Below, in pieces: positions 32,595 to 40,781 of a stretch of DNA of 64,000 bases. The stretch covers positions 1 to 64,000 of the forward strand of contig CAZKCM010000020.1 of NCBI GenBank assembly GCA_964551315.1, in the 5' to 3' direction. The notes under the pieces are model-generated. The model did not search any database, had not been told where the DNA came from, and was given only the letters and a program-made list of their open reading frames with translations. Position 1 is the stretch's first letter. Each line of letters starts with the position of its first letter. Origin of the DNA: Virgifigura sp964551315 (GTDB lineage: Bacteria; Pseudomonadota; Alphaproteobacteria; Dongiales; Dongiaceae). The position numbers and the translations under genes were made by a program.

Positions 32595-34019
32595 TCAGAG
32601 CGGAACGTCCATGCTGCACCGGACGCCGCCGGGGTCGAAGGCGATGAGCGCCGATCCCCTCAGTTCCCTCGTGATGCCTCTTTCGATCAACCGGCTGCCG
32701 AAGCCGCGTCGGGCCGGCGGCTCGACGGGGGGGCCGCCGGATTCCCGCCACTCGATCCGCAGGCTGCGGCTTGTGCCACCCACGGCGACTGTCCAGGCAA
32801 CGGTGAGCGTGCCACTCGTCGCCGACAGCGAGCCGTATTTCACCGCGTTGGTGGCGAGCTCGTGGAGCACCATCGCGAGCGTCAGAGCGGGCTTCGGCGC
32901 GAGCCTGACCGGCTCGCCCTCCAGCCGTATGCGGTCGCCGTCGTTCCGGTACGGGGCGAAGATGCCGTCGAGGACGGACAGGAGGTCGGCGGATTCCCAG
33001 TGACCGCGCGTCAGCTGGTCGTGCGTCCGGCTGAGTGCCAGCAACCGGGCCTCGAATGCCGCTCGCGCCTCCTTCGGCACGCCGGCGCCGCGAAGGGTCT
33101 GCGCGGCAAGCGACTGCACGGTGGCGAGCGTGTTCTTGACCCGATGGTTCAACTCGTCCAGCAGCGCCTTCTGCCGCGCCTCCGCCCGCTTTTGCTCGGT
33201 GATCTCCACCAGCATGTTCACCGCGCCGACGAGCGTGCCCGAGGCGTCGTGCAACGGCGTTGGATAGGCCATGAAGGGAACGCGCGTGCCGTCGGGCCGT
33301 TCGACCGCCGCCTCCGCGCCCCTGACGGGCCGGTTCGCCTTCAGGGCCACGGCCATCGGGCACCGGTCGTGCGGCATAGGCGCACCGTCCTGCCCGCGCA
33401 GCCGCCAGGAGCCGCACCATTCGCTCACGCCGAGCTCCGGCCGATTGCCCCAAAGCTCGGCGGCTGCCGGGTTGTAGAATGTGATTCGTCCGGCGGCGTC
33501 CGTCGTGTAAACGGCGGCGGGCAGCGCCTCGAGCAGTTCGTGGAACCACCGTTCGCGCGCGCGGAGCGTCGCCTCCGCGCGCTTGCGCTCTGTAATCTCC
33601 AGGAAGCAATTGATGGCGCCGAGCACGGTGCCGCCTGCGTCCCGGATGGGATCGATATGGACCATCACGACCGCCCGTAACCCGTCCGGGCGCTCGATGA
33701 TCACCTCTTCGCCGCGCACCGCAGTTCCTGTGTTCAGGGCGTGTGCCATCGGCGTTTCTTCATGGCGCATCGGTTGACCGTCGAGGCTATAGAGCGCGTG
33801 CGAGCCGCAGTAGAGTTGGCGGTCGTCGCCGATGCGCGGCGCACGGTCCCACAACTCGGCCGCGCGGCGATTGAACCAACGGACTCGGCCATCGGCATCA
33901 CAGGCGTAGACGGCGATGGGGAGCAAGTCCAGCAGAGCCGGCGGTTCGTCGAGAAACCGCGCGAGGTCGTCGGAGCGGTCGGCAAGTTCCGATATCAACG
34001 AGATGGCCGTTTCAGTCAT
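32595..34019 (-). CDS. PAS-PAS HWE-family sensor histidine kinase
   Basis: A 474-residue soluble kinase with two PAS domains (residues ~28-145 and ~158-280, each ending in an EITE-K/RAE linker) and a HisKA_2-type phosphoacceptor LLDELNHRVKN with His292. The HATPase has the HWE N box HELATNAVKYGSLS and a shortened C terminus. No membrane helix, so it senses a cytoplasmic cue through PAS. HWE kinases commonly feed the PhyR general stress pathway. A GGAAC-N16-TGTT site lies ~205 bases upstream. It forms an operon with the single-domain regulator. Confidence 0.88.
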   Translation of the reverse strand: MTETAISLISELADRSDDLARFLDEPPALLDLLPIAVYACDADGRVRWFNRRAAELWDRAPRIGDDRQLYCGSHALYSLDGQPMRHEETPMAHALNTGTAVRGEEVIIERPDGLRAVVMVHIDPIRDAGGTVLGAINCFLEITERKRAEATLRARERWFHELLEALPAAVYTTDAAGRITFYNPAAAELWGNRPELGVSEWCGSWRLRGQDGAPMPHDRCPMAVALKANRPVRGAEAAVERPDGTRVPFMAYPTPLHDASGTLVGAVNMLVEITEQKRAEARQKALLDELNHRVKNTLATVQSLAAQTLRGAGVPKEARAAFEARLLALSRTHDQLTRGHWESADLLSVLDGIFAPYRNDGDRIRLEGEPVRLAPKPALTLAMVLHELATNAVKYGSLSATSGTLTVAWTVAVGGTSRSLRIEWRESGGPPVEPPARRGFGSRLIERGITRELRGSALIAFDPGGVRCSMDVPL

Positions 34020-34222
34020 AAACCGCCTCCCGGCGCCGCCGTTTCCGATGAACCGGACCCCGGTAACGCGCAAGGTATGGGCGCCCCCTCGTCCGGTGAT
34101 CCAGGGAGGTCCCTCTGTCCGAGGCGCCGGCCGTCAAGCGAGGGCGATCCGCTTGACGGCCGGACGATTGCATTCGCCCGGATAGCGGGGCGGACCTCTC
34201 GTGATCGCCCGATATGAACTCG

Positions 34223-34247
34223 AACACGCCGCATTCCGGAACGTTCC
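34223..34247 (-). promoter_or_regulatory. Near-consensus EcfG-type promoter upstream of HWE kinase
   Basis: Minus-strand GGAAC (34247-34243) and TGTT (34226-34223), 16-base spacer. Only the first -10 base departs from CGTT. Confidence 0.35.
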
Positions 34248-34313
34248 CTTGCGCCGGGCGGGGATGGTGTCCGGCTCGACGCAGCGCTCGAACTCTGATA
34301 TCGGAACCGGGCT

Positions 34314-35339
34314 ATGCGCATCCTGATTCCCGACGCGATCTTCGCCGGCGAACCGACGATCGAGCGGAGCGTCTGTCCGCCGGACGTCGAGATCGTCCTG
34401 CACCGGGCGGTGGATCCGTCCGACATTCCCGAAGACGATTGGCGCTCTTGCGATGCCATCGTGATCTGGCAGCTCATGCCGCTTGGCGCCGAGGTCATTG
34501 AGCGGCTCGACAAGTGCCGGATCATCGTCCGGGCAGGGGTCGGCTTCGACGGAATCGACATCGCCGCCTGCGCCCGGCGGGGAATCCCCGTCTGTAACTG
34601 CCCGGACTACGGCACCACCGAGGTCGCCGATCACGCGCTTGGCCTCTATCTCGCGCTCGTGCGCGGCATCGCCTTCTTCCAGGACGCGCTGCGCGCCGAT
34701 CCGGTGGAGGGGTGGGACTGGACGGCGCCGCCGCTGATCGGCCGCGCCCGCGGACGCAGCTTCGGCGTCGTCGGGATGGGCCGCATCGGCACGGCCACGG
34801 CCCGGCGCGCCCGGGCGTTCGACATGCCGGTTCTCTTCTACGACCCCTATCTGCCGGATGGCCAGGAGCTCGCGCTCGGCTTCGAGCGGGTCCGCCGGCT
34901 TGAGGACCTGCTCGAACGGGCGGACGTCGTCAGCCTGCACACGCCGCTGACCGACGAAACGCGCGGCATGATCGGCGCGGCCGCGTTCCGGCGGATGAAG
35001 GAAGGCGCGGTTCTCATCAACACGGCGCGCGGCGCCATCGTCGATCTCGACGCGCTTCACGAGGCGCTTCGGAGCCGCCGCATCGCCGGGGCCGGAATCG
35101 ACGTGCTGCCGACGGAGCCGCCTGACCCGGACCATCCGCTGATCCGGGCCTTCCGGGCCGGGGAGGGCTGGCTCACCGGGCGTTTCCTCCTGACGCCGCA
35201 CGCGGCGTTCTACAGCGAGGCCGGCATGGCGGATCTGCGCCGCAAGCCCGTCGAGACCGTTCTCGCCTATCTCGGCGGGAACCGGCTGCGCAACTGCGTC
35301 AATCTCGACCTTCTGGCGCGGCCGCCCGCTGGGCGGTAG
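34314..35339 (+). CDS. CtBP-type D-isomer-specific 2-hydroxyacid dehydrogenase
   Basis: A 341-residue NAD-dependent dehydrogenase. The Rossmann loop GVVGMGRIG sits mid-protein, the catalytic Arg in LINTARG, Glu in DVLPTEPP and His in LTPHAAFYSEAG. The LTPHAAFYSEAG ending is the mark of the C-terminal-binding-protein/phosphoglycerate-dehydrogenase-like group. It reduces a 2-keto acid or oxidises a D-hydroxyacid; the substrate is unknown. The gene stands alone, divergent from the HWE kinase. Confidence 0.88.
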   Translation: MRILIPDAIFAGEPTIERSVCPPDVEIVLHRAVDPSDIPEDDWRSCDAIVIWQLMPLGAEVIERLDKCRIIVRAGVGFDGIDIAACARRGIPVCNCPDYGTTEVADHALGLYLALVRGIAFFQDALRADPVEGWDWTAPPLIGRARGRSFGVVGMGRIGTATARRARAFDMPVLFYDPYLPDGQELALGFERVRRLEDLLERADVVSLHTPLTDETRGMIGAAAFRRMKEGAVLINTARGAIVDLDALHEALRSRRIAGAGIDVLPTEPPDPDHPLIRAFRAGEGWLTGRFLLTPHAAFYSEAGMADLRRKPVETVLAYLGGNRLRNCVNLDLLARPPAGR

Positions 35340-35366
35340 TCGGCGGCGGCGTCGGAAGGGGAGGCG

Positions 35367-35717
35367 TCAGAGAATCTCGAGCACCGCCTCCGGCGGCCGG
35401 CCGAGCGCGGCCTTGTCGCCCTTCACCACGATGGGGCGCTCGATGAGGATGGGGTTGGCGGCCATCGCCTCGATCAGCGCATCGTCCGACAGCCCCGGAT
35501 CGTCGAGTCCGAGCGCCTTGTAGGGCGGCTCTTTCTTGCGCATGAGGTCGCGCGGCGCCATGCCGAGCTTGGCCAGAATGGCCTTCAGTTCCTCCGCCGT
35601 CGGCGGCGTCTTCAGGTACTCGACGACCACGGGGCGGATCCCTCGGGATTCGAGCAGTTCCAGCGTCGATCGCGACTTGGAACAGCGGGGATTGTGATAC
35701 ATCACGACACTGCTCAT
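35367..35717 (-). CDS. arsC: Arsenate reductase (glutaredoxin-type ArsC)
   Basis: A 116-residue ArsC. Cys12 in NPRCSKSR is the arsenate nucleophile, and the arginines that bind the oxyanion lie in ERPIVV and GRPPEAV near residues 94 and 107. It reduces arsenate to arsenite with glutathione and glutaredoxin. No arsB or arsR is adjacent, so it may also act as a Spx/ArsC-type redox protein. A small peptide cassette with a terminator lies just upstream on the same strand. Confidence 0.9.
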   Translation of the reverse strand: MSSVVMYHNPRCSKSRSTLELLESRGIRPVVVEYLKTPPTAEELKAILAKLGMAPRDLMRKKEPPYKALGLDDPGLSDDALIEAMAANPILIERPIVVKGDKAALGRPPEAVLEIL

Positions 35718-35847
35718 CGGCTTCCCTCGGCTCCCATCCGCACCAATTGATCGCCGTTCTGCCTACGGCATTGCCGCGCGGCTGGCAAGTCTCCGGCCGG
35801 ATGGTGCGAGGCCAGGCGCTTGGAACGCGGGCAGGTGCCCAAAAGGG

Positions 35848-35874
35848 AAGGGCCGCCCCGAGGGGGCGGCCCTT
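35848..35874 (-). terminator. Strong intrinsic terminator after the small peptide frame
   Basis: A perfect 12-bp stem AAGGGCCGCCCC / GGGGCGGCCCTT with a 3-base loop. On the minus strand the stem is followed by TCCCTTTT, a modest U-tract. A second perfect 8-bp hairpin (CGCGGTCC / GGACCGCG, 35888-35907) precedes it. Confidence 0.6.
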
Positions 35875-35917
35875 CGAATTGCCAGACCGCGGTCCGGTGG
35901 GACCGCGAGGCGTCGCG

Positions 35918-35995
35918 TCAGGCGGCGCGAACCTCCGCAGAGGCGAAGATCCAGGTCCGAACGACCGACGACCGCGGCTCTCGACAATTAGACAC
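35918..35995 (-). CDS. Candidate 25-residue peptide with near-perfect ribosome-binding site
   Basis: A GTG-initiated frame (35995 to TGA at 35918) encoding a basic peptide that begins SNCREPRSSVVRTWIF and has one Cys and four Arg. The upstream GAAAGGAGGTGATCCAG is complementary to the 3' end of 16S rRNA over about 16 bases, far more than any neighbour. A promoter-like TTGTTC-N17-CATATA lies upstream on the same strand, and two hairpins including a terminator follow the stop. The whole unit is ~170 bases and lies between lysR and arsC. It may be a small protein or a leader peptide with an attenuator. Confidence 0.45.
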   Translation of the reverse strand: MSNCREPRSSVVRTWIFASAEVRAA

Positions 35996-36119
35996 TGGAT
36001 CACCTCCTTTCCGTTGTTGAAGACAGCCTCGGCTATATGGCACCTGCGCCCGCGGCGAACAAGGACGTGGACTCGAAGGTTCGCTTCGGCGGGGCCAAGG
36101 ATCCGGCCATCGGCCCCGC

Positions 36120-37049
36120 TCACCAGATCCCGATCTCGGCGTCCCAGGGGGGCTTGTCGCCGATCTCTTTGGCGACGAAGTCCAGGAAGCTGCGGATCAC
36201 GGGATTGGCGTATTTGCTCTTGAAGTACATGGCATAGAGCGTGTGCGAGATCGCCGCGCGATACTGCGGAAGGACGAGCGAGACCTTTCTCTCGACGATG
36301 CTCCTCGAGGCGATGTAGGTCGGCAGGCAGGCGATTCCCTGGCCGCTGAGGACGGCCTGCAGGATCGCCGAGCTGCTGTTGCAGATCATGATCGGATCGA
36401 CCTTGATCTCCTCGACCTGGTCATCCTTTCGGAAGGACCAGACGCCGTTGGGCGTCATCGCGGGGTAGGCGAGGCATCGGTGGCCGGCCAGGTCGCCCGG
36501 CCGCGTCGGTTCACCATGCTTCTCCAGATACCGGGGCGACGCGCAATAGACCCAGCGGATCGGACCCAGGTTCCGGGCGGCATAGCCCCAGTCCCGCGCC
36601 GCGGTGACGCGGACCGCGATATCGTACTGCTCCTCGGCCAGATTGACGAAACGGTCGTCGAGCGAAAGGATGATGGTGACGTGGGGGTGCGCCTCCATGT
36701 AGCGGCCGATCAGCGGCTGAAGCTGCGACAGGCCGAAGGCGATGGAACTCGTGATCCTCAGCGCCCCCTCGATCCGGGTTCTGAAGCGGTTGGTTTCCTC
36801 GATTGCCCTTTCGATCTCTTCCAGCAGGACGCGCGCGTGCTCGAAGAACGCGTAGCCCTGGTCGGTGAGCGAGAGGCTCCTGGTCGTGCGCTTCACCAGC
36901 AGAACGCCGAGACGTTCCTCCAACTGAGAGAGCGACTTGCTGACCGCCGAGGGGGTGAGGTTCAGCTCCCGGGCCGCCTTGGTGAGGCTTCCCGTTTCCA
37001 CGATCTTGGCGAAGGCCATCAATTGCGAGATGGATCCGATCCCCCTCAT
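36120..37049 (-). CDS. LysR family transcriptional regulator
   Basis: A 309-residue LysR protein. The N-terminal helix-turn-helix (SLTKAARELNLTPSAVSKSL, about residues 20-39) is followed by a linker helix and a two-lobed effector domain. It is divergent from the amino-acid-binding protein gene, with a dyad in the shared promoter region, so it probably controls that transport operon and itself. The ligand may be the transported amino acid. The effector domain includes a conserved-type segment ISHTLYAMYFKSK near the end. Confidence 0.9.
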   Translation of the reverse strand: MRGIGSISQLMAFAKIVETGSLTKAARELNLTPSAVSKSLSQLEERLGVLLVKRTTRSLSLTDQGYAFFEHARVLLEEIERAIEETNRFRTRIEGALRITSSIAFGLSQLQPLIGRYMEAHPHVTIILSLDDRFVNLAEEQYDIAVRVTAARDWGYAARNLGPIRWVYCASPRYLEKHGEPTRPGDLAGHRCLAYPAMTPNGVWSFRKDDQVEEIKVDPIMICNSSSAILQAVLSGQGIACLPTYIASRSIVERKVSLVLPQYRAAISHTLYAMYFKSKYANPVIRSFLDFVAKEIGDKPPWDAEIGIW

Positions 37050-37352
37050 CGCACATCCCTTCGCCCCTCGGCTCGCTATTATTTGTGAAAAATGTTCAAA
37101 AATGAAGTGAGAATCAATCGTTTTTCCAGCTTTCAGTCACCGGTTATTGATCTCAGGGCAAGCATTGCCGGCGAGATCGGGCGGACATCTGCAATGGGGC
37201 CACCCGCTCTTGCCGAAAAGGCAAGCTTGGCCCAGGCCGCCGGAGGCGATGACACGCTGCCGGAGGCGGTTGGCGGGCCGAACGAGGGGAGGGGACGGCG
37301 ACGGCAGAGCTTCCGCTCAGCCGTGACCCCGGGCACCGGAAGGGAGAGAGCG
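37050..37352. other. Divergent promoter gap of the lysR and aap-like genes
   Basis: A 303-base gap. The first ~90 bases are AT-rich and hold the dyad at 37082-37102; the rest is GC-rich leader DNA. No ORF with a ribosome site is seen before the ATG at 37353. Confidence 0.45.
37082..37102. promoter_or_regulatory. Candidate LysR operator dyad
   Basis: TTTGTGAA-AAATG-TTCAAAAA is an inverted repeat with seven of eight arm positions paired, 33 bases upstream of the lysR start. It fits the spacing of LysR T-N11-A sites. Confidence 0.4.
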
Positions 37353-38381
37353 ATGATCAGGCGCGCATTCTTGGCCGCTGGCGCGGTCGTATCAACCTTG
37401 CTTTGCATCACGACGCCGGCAACCGCTGGAGCCACACTGGATGCGGTCCGTGCGCGTGGCGAGTTGGTCTGCGGAATCAACACGGGCTTCGTCGGCTTCA
37501 GCATTCCCGACGAGCGCGGCGAATGGCGCGGGCTTGACGCCGACTTTTGCCGTGGCCTGGCCGCGGCACTGTTCGGCGATGCCGGTAAGGTGCGCTTCGT
37601 GCCGTTGACGCCCTCCACGCGCTTCACCGCGCTGACCTCGGGAGAGGTGGACGTCCTCTTCCGCAACAGCACCGAGACGATGCTGCGCGACGTGACGCTG
37701 GGGCTGCGAGCGATCACGCCCTATTTCTACGACGGGCATACCTTCATGGTCCATGCGGACTCCGGAATCGAGAAGGCAGTCGAGCTGGACAGCGCCACGA
37801 TCTGCCTGCTCCAGGGCACCACGAACGAGCAAGTCACGGCCGATTTCTTCCGCCGCAACAATCTGAGCTTCACGCCCGTGGTTTTCGAGCGTTCGGAACA
37901 GGCGCGCGATGCCCTGAAGTCCGGGCGCTGCGACAGCTTCGGCTCCGACAGCGGGAATCTCGCCGCGGTCAGGCTCTCGATGGAGACACCGGGCGAATGG
38001 AAGATTCTCGATGAGCGCTTCTCGAAGGAGCCTTATGGCCCCTTCGTGCGCCGCGGCGACGACGAGTGGTACGACGTGGTCCGTTGGTACGTGAACGCGC
38101 TTTTCCAGGCCGAGGAGAGCGGCATCACCTCGCAGAACGTCGATGAGATCCGGTCCACGACCAAAGACGCGGACATTCGCCGGCTGCTCGGCGTCACGCC
38201 CGAACTCGGCGAGGCGCTCGGGCTCGATCCAAGCTGGGTCGTCAATGCCGTGAAGGCCGTCGGCAACTATGGCGAGATGTTCGACAGGTATCTGGGGCCG
38301 AACAGTCCGCTCGGGATGTCGCGGGGCCTCAACGAGCAGTGGACCCGGGGCGGCCTGATCTACGCCCTTCCGATGCGCTAG
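37353..38381 (+). CDS. aapJ: Amino-acid ABC transporter periplasmic binding protein (AapJ-like)
   Basis: A 342-residue family-3 solute-binding protein. A signal peptide (residues 1 to ~27) leads to the mature start ATLDAVRARGELVCGIN and GFSIPDERGEWRGLDADFCRG, then two lobes with ligand contacts around NSTETMLRD and LLQGTTNEQ. AapJ binds a wide range of L-amino acids. The ATG at 37353 follows GGGAGAGAGCG; the frame extends earlier but is not coding-like. It is the first gene of a run with a PLP enzyme and two permeases. Confidence 0.88.
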   Translation: MIRRAFLAAGAVVSTLLCITTPATAGATLDAVRARGELVCGINTGFVGFSIPDERGEWRGLDADFCRGLAAALFGDAGKVRFVPLTPSTRFTALTSGEVDVLFRNSTETMLRDVTLGLRAITPYFYDGHTFMVHADSGIEKAVELDSATICLLQGTTNEQVTADFFRRNNLSFTPVVFERSEQARDALKSGRCDSFGSDSGNLAAVRLSMETPGEWKILDERFSKEPYGPFVRRGDDEWYDVVRWYVNALFQAEESGITSQNVDEIRSTTKDADIRRLLGVTPELGEALGLDPSWVVNAVKAVGNYGEMFDRYLGPNSPLGMSRGLNEQWTRGGLIYALPMR

Positions 38382-38488
38382 ACGCCGGCGGGGCGGCGGC
38401 TTCCGGCGATCCGCCGCCCCGCAGGTCTCCCGCACGCACGCTTTGGCAAATCTCCCCTGCGGGGCGAGAACACGGATAGAGTCAGGAT

Positions 38489-39538
38489 ATGGACTGGTCG
38501 CGATTCCCCCGGTTGCGCGTCGCGCATCTGCCGACACCGCTTGAGCCGCTCGAAAGGCTCAGCGCCTTGCTCAGGGGGCCACGCATCTGGATCAAGCGCG
38601 ACGACTGCACCGGGGTGGCAACGGGCGGCAACAAGGCGCGGAAGCTGGAGTTCCTTCTGGCCGATGCGCTCAAGGTGGGCGCCGATACGATCGTCACCAC
38701 GGGTGCAACGCAATCCAATCACGTGCGCCAGACGGCGGCGCTGTCGGCGAAGCTCGGGCTCGACTTCGTGGCGCTCCTCGAACGGCGCCGGACGACCGAC
38801 GAGCCGAGCTTCAATGACAACGGCAACGTCTTCCTGGACCGCCTGTTCGGCGCCTCGACGCGGATTGTGCCCGGCGGCACGGACATGCGGGAGCTCATGG
38901 AACGGACCGTCGAAGAGCTGCGGGCCGCGGGGCGGCGGCCCTATTCTATTCCTACCGGCGGATCCAACCCGATCGGCGCCCTCGGCTATGTGGAGGCTGC
39001 CGGCGAGTTGCTCGACCAGGCGGCGAGGATGGGACTCGAGATCGATGAGATCCTGCATCCGACCGGCAGCGCAGGCACACAGGCCGGCCTGGTGGTCGGG
39101 CTCGCCGCGCGCGGGCGGCCGATCCCGGTCCTCGGGCTCAGCGTCGGGAAGCCGCGGGCGGAGCTGGAGCCGATCGTCCTCGAAATGGCGAAGCAGACGG
39201 CCGAACATGCCGGACTGACCGTGACGATCGACCCGGAAGCCGTTCGCGTCGATTCGGATTATGTCGGCGGCGGATACGCACTGCCCACTCCGGACATGAT
39301 CGAAGCGGTCAAGCTCGTGGCCCGATGCGAGGGCATCCTGCTCGACCCCGTCTACACGGGCAAGGCAATGGCCGGCCTGATCGCCCGGATCCGGGCCGGG
39401 CGGCACGCCTCTTCGCGCAACATCGTTTTCTGGCATACTGGAGGGAGCGCGGGCCTGTTCGCCTATCCGGAGGTCTTCGATCTGGCCGCCGACGCGGAAG
39501 GAGGATTTCGGCAGGCGACGCTCGCTGCCGGATCGTAG
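38489..39538 (+). CDS. D-cysteine desulfhydrase / cysteate sulfo-lyase-like PLP enzyme
   Basis: A 349-residue fold-type II PLP enzyme. The Schiff-base Lys lies in GVATGGNKARKLE (about residue 55) and TTGATQSNHVRQTAA supplies the substrate-carboxylate loop, as in D-cysteine desulfhydrase, ACC deaminase and L-cysteate sulfo-lyase. The family eliminates a beta substituent to give pyruvate, ammonia and sulfide or sulfite. Its position inside an amino-acid uptake operon suggests the imported amino acid is its substrate, for example D-cysteine or cysteate. I cannot separate these from sequence alone. Confidence 0.82.
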   Translation: MDWSRFPRLRVAHLPTPLEPLERLSALLRGPRIWIKRDDCTGVATGGNKARKLEFLLADALKVGADTIVTTGATQSNHVRQTAALSAKLGLDFVALLERRRTTDEPSFNDNGNVFLDRLFGASTRIVPGGTDMRELMERTVEELRAAGRRPYSIPTGGSNPIGALGYVEAAGELLDQAARMGLEIDEILHPTGSAGTQAGLVVGLAARGRPIPVLGLSVGKPRAELEPIVLEMAKQTAEHAGLTVTIDPEAVRVDSDYVGGGYALPTPDMIEAVKLVARCEGILLDPVYTGKAMAGLIARIRAGRHASSRNIVFWHTGGSAGLFAYPEVFDLAADAEGGFRQATLAAGS

Positions 39539-39569
39539 CGGACCGGAGCCGGAACGGGGCAGGGGATCG

Positions 39570-40778
39570 ATGAGCGACGCGAAGCCCGGCACGCACGGAT
39601 CCCGCGCGCGGGACGAGGCGGCGCGGGGCCGGCGGATCTCGTGGTCCAATCCCGCCTTTCGAGGCCTGGTGTGGCAGGTCCTCGCGGTCGGCCTCGTGGC
39701 GGCGGGGCTCGCCTGGCTCGTGGTCAACACGCACGAAAACCTCGAAAGCCGGCGAATCGCCAGCGGTTTCGGGTTTCTCGGCAACGAGGCGGGGCTGCCG
39801 ATCGGCGAGCACCTGATCAGCTACGCCCCGACCGATACCTATCTGCGGGCGCTTCTGGTCGGCGTGCTGAACACGCTTCGCGTCGCGGTGGCCGGCATCG
39901 TTCTAGCGACGGTTCTGGGCACGCTGATCGGGCTTGCCAGGCTTTCGCGCAACTGGCTGCTGTCGCGGCTGTCGGCAGTCTATGTCGAGGTGGTGCGCGA
40001 CCTGCCGCTGCTTCTGCAGCTTCTCCTGCTCTACACGCTGCTGCAGGGCCTGCCGCCGCCGCGCCAGGCGCTGAATCCGATCGCGGGCGTCTATCTCTCG
40101 AACCGCGGGCTGATTCTCCCCGCGCTGGAATGGCACGCCGCGCATGGCTGGGTGCTGCTCGCCCTGCTCCTGGGTGCGGCGGGGGCGTTCACTTGCGGGC
40201 GCTGGGCGACGGCCAGGCAGATGGCCGACGGCAGGCCACGCATCGTCTGGCCGTTCGCGCTCGGCCTTGTTCTCGGCCTGCCGGCGCTGGCGGCCATCCT
40301 GACCGGCGCGTCCTGGTCGATCGAATGGCCAGAGCTCAAAGGCTTCAACTTCCGCGGCGGCGTCAACCTGTCGCCGGAGTATTTCGCCCTGCTTCTCGGG
40401 CTTGTTCTCTACACGGCGGCCTTCATCGCCGAGATCGTACGCGCGGGCGTGCTCTCGGTGCGCCGGGGGCAATGGGAAGCGGCGCAGGCCCTCGGCCTTC
40501 GCCCCCGGGTGATCCTGAGCCGGGTCGTCCTACCGCAGGCGCTGCGGGTGATCATCCCGCCGGTGACCAGCCAGTATCTCAACCTCACCAAGAATTCGTC
40601 GCTGGCGGTGGCGATCGGCTTCCAGGATATCGTGTCGATCGCGAACACGACGATCAACCAGACGGGCCAGGCGGTGGAGGGGATCGCGATCATCATGGCC
40701 GTCTATCTCACCATCAGCCTGTCGATCAGCCTGTTCATGAACTGGTACAACCGGCGTGTCGCGCTGGTGGAGCGCTGA
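39570..40778 (+). CDS. aapQ: Amino-acid ABC transporter permease (AapQ-like)
   Basis: A 402-residue permease, long like AapQ rather than the ~230-residue HisM type. Hydrophobic helices span the protein, and the N-terminal half includes a periplasmic loop. The C-terminal EAA loop VRRGQWEAAQALGLRPRVILSRVVLPQALR contacts the ATPase. It pairs with the next permease to form the membrane channel. Starts 32 bases after the desulfhydrase stop, consistent with one operon. Confidence 0.9.
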   Translation: MSDAKPGTHGSRARDEAARGRRISWSNPAFRGLVWQVLAVGLVAAGLAWLVVNTHENLESRRIASGFGFLGNEAGLPIGEHLISYAPTDTYLRALLVGVLNTLRVAVAGIVLATVLGTLIGLARLSRNWLLSRLSAVYVEVVRDLPLLLQLLLLYTLLQGLPPPRQALNPIAGVYLSNRGLILPALEWHAAHGWVLLALLLGAAGAFTCGRWATARQMADGRPRIVWPFALGLVLGLPALAAILTGASWSIEWPELKGFNFRGGVNLSPEYFALLLGLVLYTAAFIAEIVRAGVLSVRRGQWEAAQALGLRPRVILSRVVLPQALRVIIPPVTSQYLNLTKNSSLAVAIGFQDIVSIANTTINQTGQAVEGIAIIMAVYLTISLSISLFMNWYNRRVALVER

Positions 40779-40781
40779 GCC

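Noticed and set aside
35996..36012. Stretch identical to the 16S rRNA 3' end on the plus strand (CTGGATCACCTCCTTTC)
   Set aside because: No further similarity to 16S rRNA upstream. It is better explained as the complement of a very strong ribosome site on the minus strand.
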